A model generated the notes under the pieces. It did not search any database. It worked only from the letters and a program-made list of their open reading frames with translations, and had not been told where the DNA came from. A program made the position numbers and the translations under genes. From Pelagophyceae sp. CCMP2097 (lineage: Eukaryota; Sar; Pelagophyceae): a DNA stretch of 29,932 bases. This document shows positions 1 to 9,175 of this stretch, one piece after another. The stretch spans positions 58,729 to 88,660 of the forward strand of contig MU657322.1 of the NCBI GenBank assembly GCA_026770575.1. Reading direction: 5' to 3'. Numbering within the stretch: position 1 is the stretch's first letter; each line of letters opens with the position of its first letter.

Positions 1-70
1 CGGCCCCAAAGTCCAACGGCCCCAAAGTCCACCGGCCCCAAAGTCCACCGGCCCCAATGTCCACCGGCCC
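1..70. repeat. 16-bp minisatellite at window edge
   Basis: About four head-to-tail copies of a 16-bp unit close to CGGCCCCAAAGTCCAC begin at the first base, so the array probably continues outside the window. The last copies drift and fade into degenerate GC-rich sequence. No gene is seen here. Confidence 0.85.
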
Positions 71-588
71 CGTTGAGAATGGCCGAAACGAAGGAAACTC
101 TCGAGAGGGCCATTTTGAAGGCGGCTCCTATTCAACGGCTCCTTGTCAACGGCCTCGTTTCGGCGGTTTCCTTGAGCATGGCCTCGAAGAACCCGCCCCG
201 TCGAAGAAACGGCCTCTCCACGGGCTCTTGTCGGAAAGCAGCAAGGCCAATGGGCGCCTCTTCTGGAAAAGGCCGCCGTGTCGCGGGAGCCGGGCGGGGG
301 CCGGAGCAAAGAGGGCCCCGAACACCCCGGAGCAAAGAGGGCATCGAAGGGTGGTGGCTTTCCGATGGCGCGCGCTTTTGAATCCCCGGGCTTCTTGAAT
401 GCGGCAGTTGCTTCCGGAAGCCTCGATGCCCAGAACGCACGGCCGCACTTCAAAACGCGCGGCTCCAAAATGCGCGGGTCCAGAATAATGCGCGGCCCCA
501 AAAAGGCGGCGAAGGGCGGCGAATCAACGGCCCTGAAAGAGGGCCAGTCGAGGCGGCTTGGACCGCAGTCGCCACTCGATTTCCCAGA

Positions 589-716
589 GGCCAAGAGCAA
601 AAAAGGCCAAGAGCAAAAAAGGCCAAGAGCAAAAAAGGCCAAGAGCAAAAAAGGCCAAGAGCAAAAAAGGCCAAGAGCAAAAAAGGCCAAGAGGCCAAGA
701 GCAAAAAAGGCCAAAT
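589..716. repeat. 16-bp minisatellite (GGCCAAGAGCAAAAAA)
   Basis: Eight near-perfect copies of GGCCAAGAGCAAAAAA start at 589, 605, 621, 637, 653, 669 and so on, with one shortened unit near 685. The period is not a multiple of three, so all frames read lysine- and arginine-rich peptides that are not genes. A looser relative of this array (AAAAGCAAAAGC-like) is at 8468-8515. Both are followed by similar sequence containing an ATCAAATCTATTTCC-like segment or its reverse complement. Confidence 0.9.
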
Positions 717-899
717 CCAAGATGTCAACAAGGCGGCTATCTACAGATTGAACATCCCAAAAGTCGTCTTTGTGAGCATGTGGACTCCATCTCGGAAATA
801 GATTTGATAAAATCCTAAATAGCCGCCATGTTGAGATTCTGGCGCGCCTCTGGTATTTGTGGTCTTTGGGTCTTGTGTTTGATGGTTGTGGTCTTTGGG

Positions 900-1860
900 C
901 AATCAAGTGGCAACTGCATTCGAGACGGCCCCTTTGGGGACAATGGCGCCGTTGAGAAAAAGGTCGTTGGAAACGGCGGCCACCAAAGGGCCATTGGCAA
1001 CGGCGAATCGAGTCTGTGAATCGAGTCGGCCCCGAAGAGACGCTTGGTGACGGGCCCTTGGGAACGGCGCTTGAAGACGACGCCGTCTCGACGGCAAATC
1101 GAAACGGCGCCTCATCCCTGGCTCCCGTCTCCGGTCCCACAGGTCCGTTTTCAAAGGGCAAGCCTCAACGGCCCCGAAGAGACGGTGCCTCTCCACGGCC
1201 CGAAGAGACGCGCCCTTTCGAGCGGCCATTCGAAACGGCGCCTTGAGATGACCGCTCGAGACGGTGCCTCTCCACGGCCCCGAAGAGACGACTCGTTGAG
1301 AAGAAGAAACACCTCGACGGCGGCGCCTCGAACCGGCGCCTCGAGACGGCGCCTCGAAAAGGCGCCTTGAAGAGGCCACTCGAGCAGGCCTGGCTCGCAC
1401 CATGCTCCGCAGCAAGCTTCTCTGGGCAAGTGGTCGCCGAAAGGGGCGCAGTCGCCACTTTCAAAATGCACTTTTATTTTCAGTGGACCGCAGGGTGCAT
1501 GTGCAAGATGAGGGCGATTTTTGCGTCGAAGATCACCCAGAGGCCATGCCCGAAAAGGGGGGCAAGCTCTGAATCCACTTGCAACTGCGACCCTTTCGGC
1601 GACCACTTGCCCACCAGACGGTGCCTCGAGACGGCCACTCGGGACGCCGCCTTTCGACGTCGATTCGAAACGGCGCCTCGAGACGGCCACTTGAGACGGC
1701 GCCTCGAAGAGAGACGGTGCCTTTCGACTGGCCATTCGGAACGGCGCCGTTTCGATTCGAGAGACGGCACCTCGAAATGGCGCCTCAAGACGGACCTTTC
1801 GACTGGCCATTCGAAACGGCGCCCTAAGACGGCGCCTTACGGTGGCCCCGTCTCGAGGCT
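900..1860. repeat. degenerate GAGACGGCGCC-type low-complexity DNA
   Basis: About 960 bases are built from short, partly palindromic words such as TCGAAACGGCGCC, CTCGAGACGG and GGCCATTCGAAACGG. There is no strict period. Long open frames exist on both strands because stop codons are rare in this composition. They translate to arginine-, serine- and proline-rich peptides without domains. The same words recur at 1-450, 15500-15720 and 21000-21400. I see no gene in this stretch. Confidence 0.7.
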
Positions 1861-1878
1861 CGGAATCTCGGATGGTGG

Positions 1879-1962
1879 CTCGGACAGTTCCTTGGACAGT
1901 TCCTTTGGACAGTTCCTTTGACAGTTCCTTTGACAGTTCCTTTGGACAGTTCCTTTGGGGGT
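1879..1962. repeat. 12/13-bp tandem repeat (GGACAGTTCCTTT)
   Basis: Six to seven copies of a 12- to 13-bp unit, GGACAGTTCCTTT or GACAGTTCCTTT. It belongs to the same family as the GGACGGTCCCTT arrays at 2620-2955 and 29330-29650. Confidence 0.85.
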
Positions 1963-2097
1963 CCCTCGGCGGACCCTCTGCGACCTTTGACAGCGGCTTC
2001 GAAGACGGTCCCTTGGACGGTCACTCGGCTGCACTTCCCGTAGGCCGATGGTCAAAAATGGTGCGGTCGCTAAAATAATGTTCCAACGTCACTTGTT

Positions 2098-2499
2098 ATG
2101 TTTGCAGACTTGCAGAACACACCAAGCTACGTTGAACGCGGTTTCAGCGATCAGCAACCACGGCCCCCGTCCGGGAGGCGCCCCTCGACTGCGGCCCTTG
2201 TGTGGAGAGGGCCCCGCAACAGACGGGAGCCCACCACTGTCGACAGGACTGGACCTGCCCCGAGAGCATGTCCCGAAGAACGTTGCTGTTTTTTTTGGAC
2301 CAGGCCGGGATTCTTCGACTGGACACTATCCAAGGGGTCGTTCCGTAAGCATTACGAACCCGAACTCGAGGGCGATCCAGACGCAAATGCGCCTTCTCTG
2401 GTCGACGAGAGAGATGTCCGGTTGGTGGGGAAACGCCACGAAAAAAGGAACTCGCCGAACCCGGGCGCCTTCACCGCCCAAGCCGCGACGGTGACGTAA
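2098..2499 (+). CDS. weak hypothetical ORF (133 codons)
   Basis: An ATG-started frame of 133 codons lies in the least repetitive part of the first 3 kb. The second half (around residues 80-120) is charged and not obviously repetitive, with the stretch HYEPELEGDPDANAP. Third codon positions are only moderately GC-rich, unlike the kinase exons at 13834-24165. No domain, signal peptide or membrane segment is recognised. It may be a fragment of an exon, a decayed mobile-element frame, or chance. It ends next to a 30-bp direct duplication at 2491-2548. Confidence 0.15.
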   Translation: MFADLQNTPSYVERGFSDQQPRPPSGRRPSTAALVWRGPRNRREPTTVDRTGPAPRACPEERCCFFWTRPGFFDWTLSKGSFRKHYEPELEGDPDANAPSLVDERDVRLVGKRHEKRNSPNPGAFTAQAATVT

Positions 2500-2548
2500 C
2501 GTGACCGCTTCGTCGCAGCGGTGACGCAACGTGACCGCTTCGTCGCAA
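2491..2548. repeat. 30-bp direct duplication
   Basis: Two adjacent copies of a 30-bp unit beginning GTGACGTAACGTGACCGC and GTGACGCAACGTGACCGC, starting at 2491 and 2521. Confidence 0.85.
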
Positions 2549-2619
2549 CATGGTGTTGTGCGAGGAGCCATACAGTGCTTAGATGGTGGGAGGCTCCCGG
2601 CCCTGCGGGGCCCTATTCC

Positions 2620-2955
2620 CCTGGACGGGCCATCGGACGGTCGCTCGGACGGTCCCTCGGTTGGTCGCTTGGGCGGTCGCTTGGGCGGTCGCTTGGGCGG
2701 TTCTTTGGACAGTTCCTTTGGAGGGTCCCGTGGAGGGTCCCTCGACGGCCCCTCTGCGACGGTCCCGTGGTCGTTTGGACGGCCGCTCGACTGCGGCCCC
2801 TCTGCGACGTCCCGCGGGGCGGACCCTCGGACGGACCCTGCGACGGCCCCTTGGGTTTTGAAGAGTTCCTTGGGCGGTCTCTTGGGCGGTCTCTCGGACG
2901 GTCCCTCTGTGACCATTCCGTGGACGGTCCCTTGGACCGGTCCCTTGGTCGGTCC
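2620..2955. repeat. 12-bp minisatellite (CTTGGGCGGTCG / CTCGGACGGTCC)
   Basis: Roughly two dozen degenerate 12-bp units such as CTTGGGCGGTCG and CTCGGACGGTCC. Twelve is a multiple of three, so every frame stays open and reads four-residue repeats (GRSLGRSL, DGPSDGRS). The long ORFs on both strands here are by-products of the repeat. Confidence 0.85.
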
Positions 2956-2960
2956 CTCGT

Positions 2961-3107
2961 ACAGGGGCCCCCGTAGGGGGTACGCCCTCTCAAGGGCGCC
3001 TGTATTTATTTATTTTAGCGATAAACCGGCGGGGGGCAAGATAAAAAGCTGCAGGCGCCCTCGAGTAGGCGCCCTTCAGAGGGCTTACCCCCTACGGGGG
3101 CCCCTAT
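2961..3107. mobile_element. short family-A TIR element (MITE-like)
   Basis: A 147-bp element with 22-bp inverted ends. The left end reads CAGGGGCCCCCGTAGGGGG and the right end is its near-perfect complement at 3086-3107. Next to the left TIR is CTCTCAAGGGCGCC and next to the right one is GGCGCCCTTCAGAGGG, so the inverted region is longer than the TIR proper. The AT-rich core holds TATTTATTTATTTTAGCGAT. TA is present at both outer borders, consistent with a TA target duplication. It has no coding capacity and would need a transposase supplied from elsewhere. Confidence 0.8.
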
Positions 3108-3459
3108 AACCATGTGGAACGCGTGGCCGCACGTCTGGAGCTCCCTCGCGCCATTTTCGATATCGCGAGGGCGCTGCACCCCTGCACCCTCGTCCGCGCC
3201 GCGAAAAGGGCGATTTTGAAGAGGAACGTCGCCTCCCTTGAAGAGCGTCCTCGTGGGAGGGTCTTCAAGGAGGGTCTCCTCGATGGGCGCCTCTCCTGCG
3301 ACCGGCCTCGATAGGTGCCTCTCCTGCGACCGGCGCCTGCCTGGCGACGCGATTTTTAACCGGCCTTTTACGCCGGACAATGACGAGGCATCACCGCAGC
3401 GAAGCCACGAAAGACCCTTTTCACTCAAACGCCGAAAGAAAGCGGCCCCTCTGGGAGGC

Positions 3460-3981
3460 GCCGCCAGGACAAACCCGACGCAGACTCGCCACCCGCCGCT
3501 GCCCGCCGTGCAGCCACGGCCGCAGTCGCACCACGGCGGGCGCGACGGCGGGCTGCGCGGCGACGTCTTGCGCGGCGACAAGTTGGCCGACAAGGGAGAA
3601 CGCGCGAGGTCCAATTCTACGCCCTACGCGGTGCACGAGCTCTTGCAGGGCGCGCCGGAACGCGCGGCGGTCTCGTTCTCCAAGACCGCCTTCAGCGGCG
3701 CCTTTGGCGGCGCGGGGGGGCACGGGATGCCTTCGACGTACGGCGGGGTGCCGTCTGCCCTTGCCGCGCCAAGCGGCGCACCGACTCCGCCACGGGGCAA
3801 GATCACGCACGCGCTCGTCGGCGGCCAGCTCGTCGGCGGCGGGCACCTGGTCGCGGTTGGCGGCCACCTCGCCGGCGGCGTCGGCCTGGCGTCGTCGGCT
3901 TCGACGCCCCTGCACAAAAAAGTCAAACAAGGCCAGCTCGCAGGCAGCACCATCCCCAAGACCGACCTCTGGGACAGTTAG
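3460..3981 (+). CDS. probable 3' exon of an unidentified gene
   Basis: The frame ending at the TAG of 3979-3981 has codons ending mostly in G or C, as in the kinase exons further on, and is not a tandem repeat. From about residue 50 the translation has TPYAVHELLQGAPERAAVSF, a Gly/Ala-rich part with GGQLVGGGHLVAVGGHLAGG, then TPLHKKVKQGQLAG and a C-terminal DLWDS. I recognise no domain. The GGxL/GGHL segment is a short degenerate repeat. No convincing start is seen, so the upstream limit is only where coding-like composition begins; a splice acceptor such as the CCGCAG near 3520 could be the true edge. The antisense frame is also open but arginine-rich and less gene-like. Function unknown. Confidence 0.4.
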   Translation, partial: AARTNPTQTRHPPLPAVQPRPQSHHGGRDGGLRGDVLRGDKLADKGERARSNSTPYAVHELLQGAPERAAVSFSKTAFSGAFGGAGGHGMPSTYGGVPSALAAPSGAPTPPRGKITHALVGGQLVGGGHLVAVGGHLAGGVGLASSASTPLHKKVKQGQLAGSTIPKTDLWDS

Positions 3982-4304
3982 ACGGAGGCCGGTCTTCCCG
4001 GAGAAAGAGGGCACACTAACACAAGGCTCTCAGTGAAAAGCCCGGGAGTCGCGTCGCCGGGCTCGAAGAGCAGGGGCGGTGCATTCCAACCCGAAAGGAG
4101 GGTATTCCAACCCTCGAGGAGGGTCGCGGGTCGGTCGAACGACAAGGCCCCCCGTAGGGGCGAACCCCAAGGATTTGTTGGACTGTGTCACTTGAGAACG
4201 TTCCGGGGAACGTTCCCGGGAGGCGTGATTGGCACCAGGGCAGGGAATCGTCTTTTGAACGGCGAAGGCCAAAAGGGGGGGAGAATATTCACGTATCGAC
4301 GCGT

Positions 4305-4500
4305 GTCGTGGACGAGCGGAGCAGGGCGGGGCCGAGCTTGGCGTCGACGAGCAGTGATAGGGAGTCCTCCTTAGATTTCCGTAGGCAATAGACGCCGAGT
4401 ATACCTGGCGGAGGGAGCGTGTCCGACGAGGACGCGGTCCTACGGTATAGAAGGATTTCAAGCCCCTCTCACGGCTCCTTATCATTGCACGGCCGACGTT
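4305..4500 (+). repeat. dispersed repeat C, copy 1
   Basis: About 200 bp sharing ATACCTGGCGGAGGGAG, GGACGCGGTCCTACG and flanking words with copies at 10040-10240 (inverted) and 24215-24412 (same orientation). Identity is patchy, so these are old copies. It lies just 3' of the coding-like exon ending at 3981. AATAAA at 4559 could be a polyadenylation signal belonging to the repeat or to that gene. Confidence 0.7.
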
Positions 4501-4589
4501 CACTCTCAAAGTTCCGAGAACATCCGGGAAATGCTTCCGTTTCCCAAACGGAACTCTAAATAAAGACTGAATCAAATCTCATTGCCTAA

Positions 4590-5342
4590 TTTGCCTGGCT
4601 CCTCGATCGGCGGCCGCATCGGGGGCCGGGGCCCGATGCGACGCCGCGAGGAAGCAATCGGACGATGATGCGAAGGCCAAAAGGGGGGAGGATCATAAAC
4701 CTATCACAAACAAGGGCTGCAATAGGAAAGCACGGCATTTTGACAGTATTTGAGAGTATTTTAGGGTATTTTCATGGTAAGGGGCTGCGTAGAGGGTTCT
4801 TCTTGCGGTTTGGTAGCGAGAAGAAGTCAGACGGACTCGATGCTGAGAGCAGTGCACCAAATCGAAGGAAGCGAGGCGATTTGTGACCCCAAACGACCCT
4901 GCACGCGCGTCGTCGCCGCACGTCCTCTTCGGCCGCGCCGTGCGCCGAGAGGGGCCACCGAGTCTCCACCAGGTCCAGTGCGAGGCCCGGGCCTTCCTCG
5001 TCAGAGTCGCGGCCGGGATGCCCTCGATTCAGCTCGAGACATTTCCCTCGGAAGACGTGCGCGCCCGTCCCTGAAAAATTCGGCCACCAAGAGCGGCCCG
5101 GGCCGGCCCGGCTGCCTCCAGGGGCCCACCGGCGGTTGCCAACGGGCCAGAAGCATCGATAAAAGAGGCCGAACACGCCGAACACGCCGAGCTGAAATCG
5201 CGCACTTCGACGAGCTATACCTTCGAACGCGCCGTCCAACAACCTCGATCCTGCTCTAGGCTTGTAGAGGGCGTCAAGGGCTTTCGAACGCCCCTCTCGC
5301 GGCCCGCATCCGACTCTTGTGTCGGGAGATATGCCCAAAGGC
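4590..5342. other. unassigned stretch without a recognised gene
   Basis: This stretch holds a GC-rich inverted word near 4615-4645 (GCATCGGGGGC..GGGCCCGATGC), a short AT-rich run with three AGTATTTT-like units near 4743-4772, and a GC3-rich open stretch near 4905-5074 on the plus strand that includes PSLHQVQCEARAFLVRV. That last piece could be a small exon, but no domain or convincing splice pair was found. Confidence 0.3.
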
Positions 5343-5368
5343 CTCATTGTCGCACGTGCGACAATGAG
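5343..5368. repeat. 26-bp perfect palindrome
   Basis: CTCATTGTCGCAC is followed immediately by its exact reverse complement. The palindrome lies 8 bp outside the TA that borders the long family-A element at 5379. Confidence 0.9.
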
Positions 5369-5772
5369 TCCGATCTTATAGGGGCCCCCGTAGGGGGTAA
5401 GCGGGCTGAAGGGCGCCTGCTGAAGGGCGCCTGCTGAAGGGCGCCTGCTAGAAAGGCGCCTGCTGAAGGCTGTTCAACCTCTTCCAGCGACGAAGCCACC
5501 AGAGGCGGCGCATCCGCCGAAGGTGGGCTTTCTTCCTCCTATGACGATTATGCCTGTGGCGGCCCTGCTTCCTCTCGCGGCGCATCCTTTGGATGCGTCG
5601 CATCCTCCGTTTGCGGCGAAGCCGCTTTCGTTTTCAATTTTTGACTTCTCAGTATCACGTGAGGTTGCTTATAGTTTCCTCACCCCTCTGCAAGCGTCGA
5701 TTCCTGTTGTGCCCGTCTCTTCGTAACTCTTTTGCCCCTTGAGGGCGTTAATATCTCACATACAACTGACGT

Positions 5773-5955
5773 GTGAAGACCTACAAGTCTGTCCGTATCG
5801 CGCACGTGTTTGTTCTTTTGTGTTTACTTCTTTTCATTCGCCACCTCTTCAACGGGCAAACGCACCCGATTATCGTACTCTACGTCCTTAATCATGGGCG
5901 AGACTATAGGCCCGAAACGCACGTTTTAGACGCTTCTCAGCGTTTTCTTTCTTAG
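5773..5955 (+). other. element-borne small ORF in block shared by A1, A2 and A3
   Basis: The conserved block encodes a short frame with the hydrophobic run HVFVLLCLLLFIRHLF and then NGQTHPIIVLYVL, which could look like one membrane segment. The same frame is open in A2 (12263-12595) and A3 (24868-25083). By my count of the alignable codons across the three copies, 4 differences are synonymous and 7 change the residue. That is about what neutral drift gives. The three frames also diverge after RPE through a 1-base indel. I infer the frame is carried along by the repeat rather than maintained as a protein. Confidence 0.5.
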
Positions 5956-6085
5956 CACCTACAAAAGCTCATGCGTGTTTGTGCCGTCAAACGCTTCCTG
6001 TGCGTCGTCTTGATGCGCCGCCCTACGTCCCCACATTGCGCCACAGGAACCGTTCACGCCACTTTTTAATTAGGCGCATGCTGTA

Positions 6086-6637
6086 CAAGGGGTATCGGCG
6101 ATAAAGCCGATCTCAATGGGCGCAAGTTTGTGCCTCCCAGAGGCCGCCTGCGGGGGTGGGCGTGGTCGCTATGGGCCTCCCTGCCCCCCGGGATGTCCGT
6201 GACATGATCAGCCTCGAGGAGGGCGCCTTGCAAGGGCGTGAACAAGCGTTTTCCCCAATATTTTGGACTTGATAAAATCTTTATTTGCCTCTTTACCTTG
6301 ATTTTGAACTGATTTGGCCTCCGTATTGCGAAGGTTCGGGCCCGGCTGTCCATCGCAGGACCGCCCGGATCAAAAAACTGGCTTGGTGACGGGGCGGGTC
6401 CATACGTACTGGGGTGGTATTTGACTTGTCCCGTACGAGTGCCGCGAGTGGCGCTTCAGACGAGCCAAAACAGACGTTCTGATTTTTAGTTTGGGCGTTT
6501 TTAACAAAAGATTTTTTTGGGCCATGGCATTGCCGGACTCAGCGCGACGTCCTCTATGACTTCCAACAGGGCCAAACTCCAACCGACGAAATCTCCGATG
6601 GACAGAAAGTCCTTAGCGTCATTAGCGATACCCCTTG
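6086..6637. mobile_element. family-B TIR element, copy B1
   Basis: A 552-bp element beginning CAAGGGGTATCG and ending CGATACCCCTTG, bordered by TA on both sides (6084-6085 and 6638-6639). It is inserted in A1 just after the AGGCGCATGCTG motif. A2 has no B at the matching point (around 12575), giving an empty site for comparison. Nearly the whole sequence is shared with B3 at 27800-28357 and, inverted, with B2 at 11776-12252. No intact frame for a transposase is present. Confidence 0.85.
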
Positions 6638-7149
6638 TAGCGCCCTGCAAACGCCTCCAAATACTAAACCATCGCCGAAATTTGCCTCGGAAATCCCGAT
6701 TGCCGCTAAAATGACCCTCTGAAAACCCGAATTAACGCTAAAATGATATATATAAAATCTGAAACTCCGTTTATCTTCAAAATGACCTCAAAAAAGCTGC
6801 AGGCGCCTATGAGCAGGCGCCCTTGAGTAGGCGCCCTTCAGAGGGCTTACCCCCTACGGGGGCCCCTATAGCCGAAATCGCTTCAATGACAAAACACCGC
6901 CTGTGTCAAAGGCCTAAACCGCGGTCGGATCGCAAGTCCCGGGGGGGGCTCTAGTAGGCCCCGTACGGTCGCAGCGCCCCCAAAATCAGCCCGATCCGAC
7001 ATCGGCGTACCCCTCGTTATGTTAATTTTTGAGGACAACCCTCCGTTGGCGTTTAGTTTCGTAAAAGAGCAAGACGCGAATAAAAATAAAATCACAGGGC
7101 GGCCCGTCCCTGAGGACCGGCGTCCAGTCCCAAAGGACCTTGCCCTAGC

Positions 7150-9150
7150 AGAGTCTGCTCAACCAAATTTGGCACGTATCTGACAGATTTGTGATAGCAA
7201 TTGGCAAATATAGACGTCTACTCTCGATGGGTTGTCATCGCCAATGATGTAAATTGCCTTATCTTTGGATGACAAGGGCAAAAAAGGGGAATCGCTGAGC
7301 TCAATATTTGCATGGTACTCTGCCCTAGAAACCGTAATACTGCGCAATCACTGAGCACGTAATACGCATTTTCATTAATTTGCTGACCACAACAATAGGT
7401 GGGAATGTATGAATTTGTGCGAGTAATTCGCCCTGTCACAATATGGCCCTTCTGTTTTTAGGGCCTCGTAGCAATTAAGCCGCAATTTAATTTTCAAGAG
7501 CTTGCCGCGCCGTAAGACCCATGAAGGAAATGGTCTCCGAGGGAGGTATGGTGCAGTACGATCCCCAGATAAACACCACCGGAAAGTCGAAGCGTCGGAC
7601 AGTAGTCGAAATGTCTGACTGCTTGCCCTTTTGTAATAGGCACAATATATCAATGTGCTTTGATGTTAGCAGCAGAAGCGCCAACACAATCTCGCCATTT
7701 GAGTGAAATGGACAGTGGCTCTAGAAGTACCGCTATTCTGTACAAAATCAGCGCACTGAGAACTATCATGAACCTCCGATTTGAGTGCCTCGTATATTTG
7801 TTTTACCATGCGGTTGTCTAGTGAACCGATGATGTGGTTTCTGAACTTGAGGGCAGCCGCTTTGGCACGGAAGCATTGGCCAACAAGCTATACATTCGTA
7901 ATGTATAGCAGCATTGTAAGTACCGAGTGGTACATCAATCAATCTTCTGTAAATTTTATCCATTGGGGAATTTGCGGCTCCTTTTTTGCAAGATTTCCAC
8001 ATTAAACAACGCGGTCGATACAGCGAACGTCTGGGCAACTTGCTTGCAATTAACGTCGGTAGGCCCATACCATGGCATCTTATGGGATCTAATAACTGAT
8101 TCCTGAGTTTTGACAGCTTTGTGCAGGTGTCGTTCGCAGCCGACTCCCTAGGGCCCTCGGATCTAAAGAGCGGGGTTTGTTTGAGACCATGTTTCCCGGA
8201 GTATGAGGTGATTCTGTCGTCCATAAGTTGTTTCCAATCCTTTTTCGAAAATACCGCACTCTCTGCGTTTAACATCAACCTGGTCTAATAACTCCGTCAC
8301 AGCAAAATACGTCAGGACCCTCGTGGGGGTGCATGAACCCGAATAGACACAATCACCCGCTCCTACGGTTCCAAAAAACATTGAGGTTTAGGTTGATTGC
8401 ATTTAGGGCAAAGATAATCGATAGTTGGGATCGAATCATACAGCAGATTCCGCGTACTTTCCGAAAGACCAAAAGCAAAAAGCATCGACCAAAAGCAAAA
8501 GCAAAAGCAAAAATCCAATATCCAAAGTCAAAGACATGTCAAAATCCCAATAAGGCGGATATTTAAGAGTTTATCAAATCTATTTCCAGATTTAGAAACC
8601 CCGCAAACATGGCTGTCTCAATTTGTGGTTCGAAATGCCGAAGGTGGGTTTTGAACCGCCCACCAAGAATTCGGTGGGTTGCGAGCCCAATCGCCAAAAT
8701 AAAGTCGATAAAATTCTGCCGCTTCTGGGGATTGAACGCGCCCTCGCATTAACTCCGGGTTTTGAACTAGTTAGGAACTAGTTCAGAAAAAGTGAACCTG
8801 TCTATTGTACCTCAGCTTCAGAACCGTCTCTGTTGTTCCATTATTGTCCATAGCGACCAAGGCACCTTTGGACCGTGAAGCTCAAGTATTTATATTGATT
8901 AGCATGGGTCATGGACTCACCCATGAGTGTCCGGGAATGATCCTAGTCTGCGTCCTTCCCGAATACGACGACCTGCGACTTTTTCATTGGGAATTGGAAT
9001 GGGCGTTTTTTGTGTGCATAATTTTGGCAGCTGCCGAGCATCTTTTTCCAGGTCCTCTTCCGATTCACTCACTAAGATGATATCGCCAACGTAGAGCAGG
9101 GCTTTGAACTTCGTATGAGAGCCCTGTGGGCCGTGCGAGGTCGCGGCTTG
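7150..9150 (-). pseudogene. decayed non-LTR retrotransposon (LINE) reverse transcriptase
   Basis: Reading the minus strand from 9150 downwards gives reverse-transcriptase motifs in the right order but in shifting frames. The catalytic region is ALLYVGDIILVSESEEDLEK, with the YxDD box at 9093-9082 degenerated to YVGD. KKSQVVVFGK follows at about 8984-8955, and NQYKYLSF at 8900-8877 matches the LINE YKYLG box. The thumb/connection region at 8280-7880 includes PMDKIYRRLIDVPLGTYNAA. After a frameshift near 7880 comes KFRNHIIGSLDNRMVKQIY (7853-7795), then a cysteine-containing tail (YCCGQQINENAYYVLSDC, about 7400) and RVDVYICQLLSQICQIRAKF near 7200. About 0.4 kb at 8450-8790 interrupts the protein and holds unrelated repeats. 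In-frame stops, shifts and the lost catalytic Asp show it is dead. The 5' endonuclease part was not found. Confidence 0.72.
8640..8700 (-). other. possible tRNA-like / SINE promoter boxes
   Basis: On the minus strand TGGCGATTGGG (8695-8685) resembles an RNA polymerase III A box, and GGTTCAAAACC (8656-8646) resembles a B box about 39 bases later, close to tRNA spacing. I could not fold a full cloverleaf. This could be a tRNA-derived SINE fragment within the segment that interrupts the LINE, or coincidence. Confidence 0.25.
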
Positions 9151-9175
9151 TTAAATGGCGTTGGTAGAGGGACGA

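Larger units (their letters stand above)
5379..6868. mobile_element. long family-A TIR element, copy A1
   Basis: The left end at 5379 reads TAGGGGCCCCCGTAGGGGG and the right end at 6868 is its complement, both bordered by TA (5377-5378 and 6869-6870). GGGCGCCTG-like units repeat inside each end. The interior has a conserved block at about 5637-6083 that is also present in A2 (12255-12578) and A3 (24732-25165), then a family-B element inserted at 6086-6637, then repeats of ATCGCTAAAATGACC. Without the B insertion the element is about 940 bp. No transposase is visible, so it appears non-autonomous. Confidence 0.8.

Noticed and set aside
450..731. Minus-strand ORF with LLLASWPFLLLAFFALG repeats resembling a membrane protein
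   Set aside because: It is the complement of the 16-bp GGCCAAGAGCAAAAAA array; the hydrophobicity is an artefact of the repeat.
2326..2993. Long overlapping ORFs on both strands reading GRSL, DGPS or RPPKRP repeats
   Set aside because: These are by-products of a 12-bp tandem repeat; all frames stay open.
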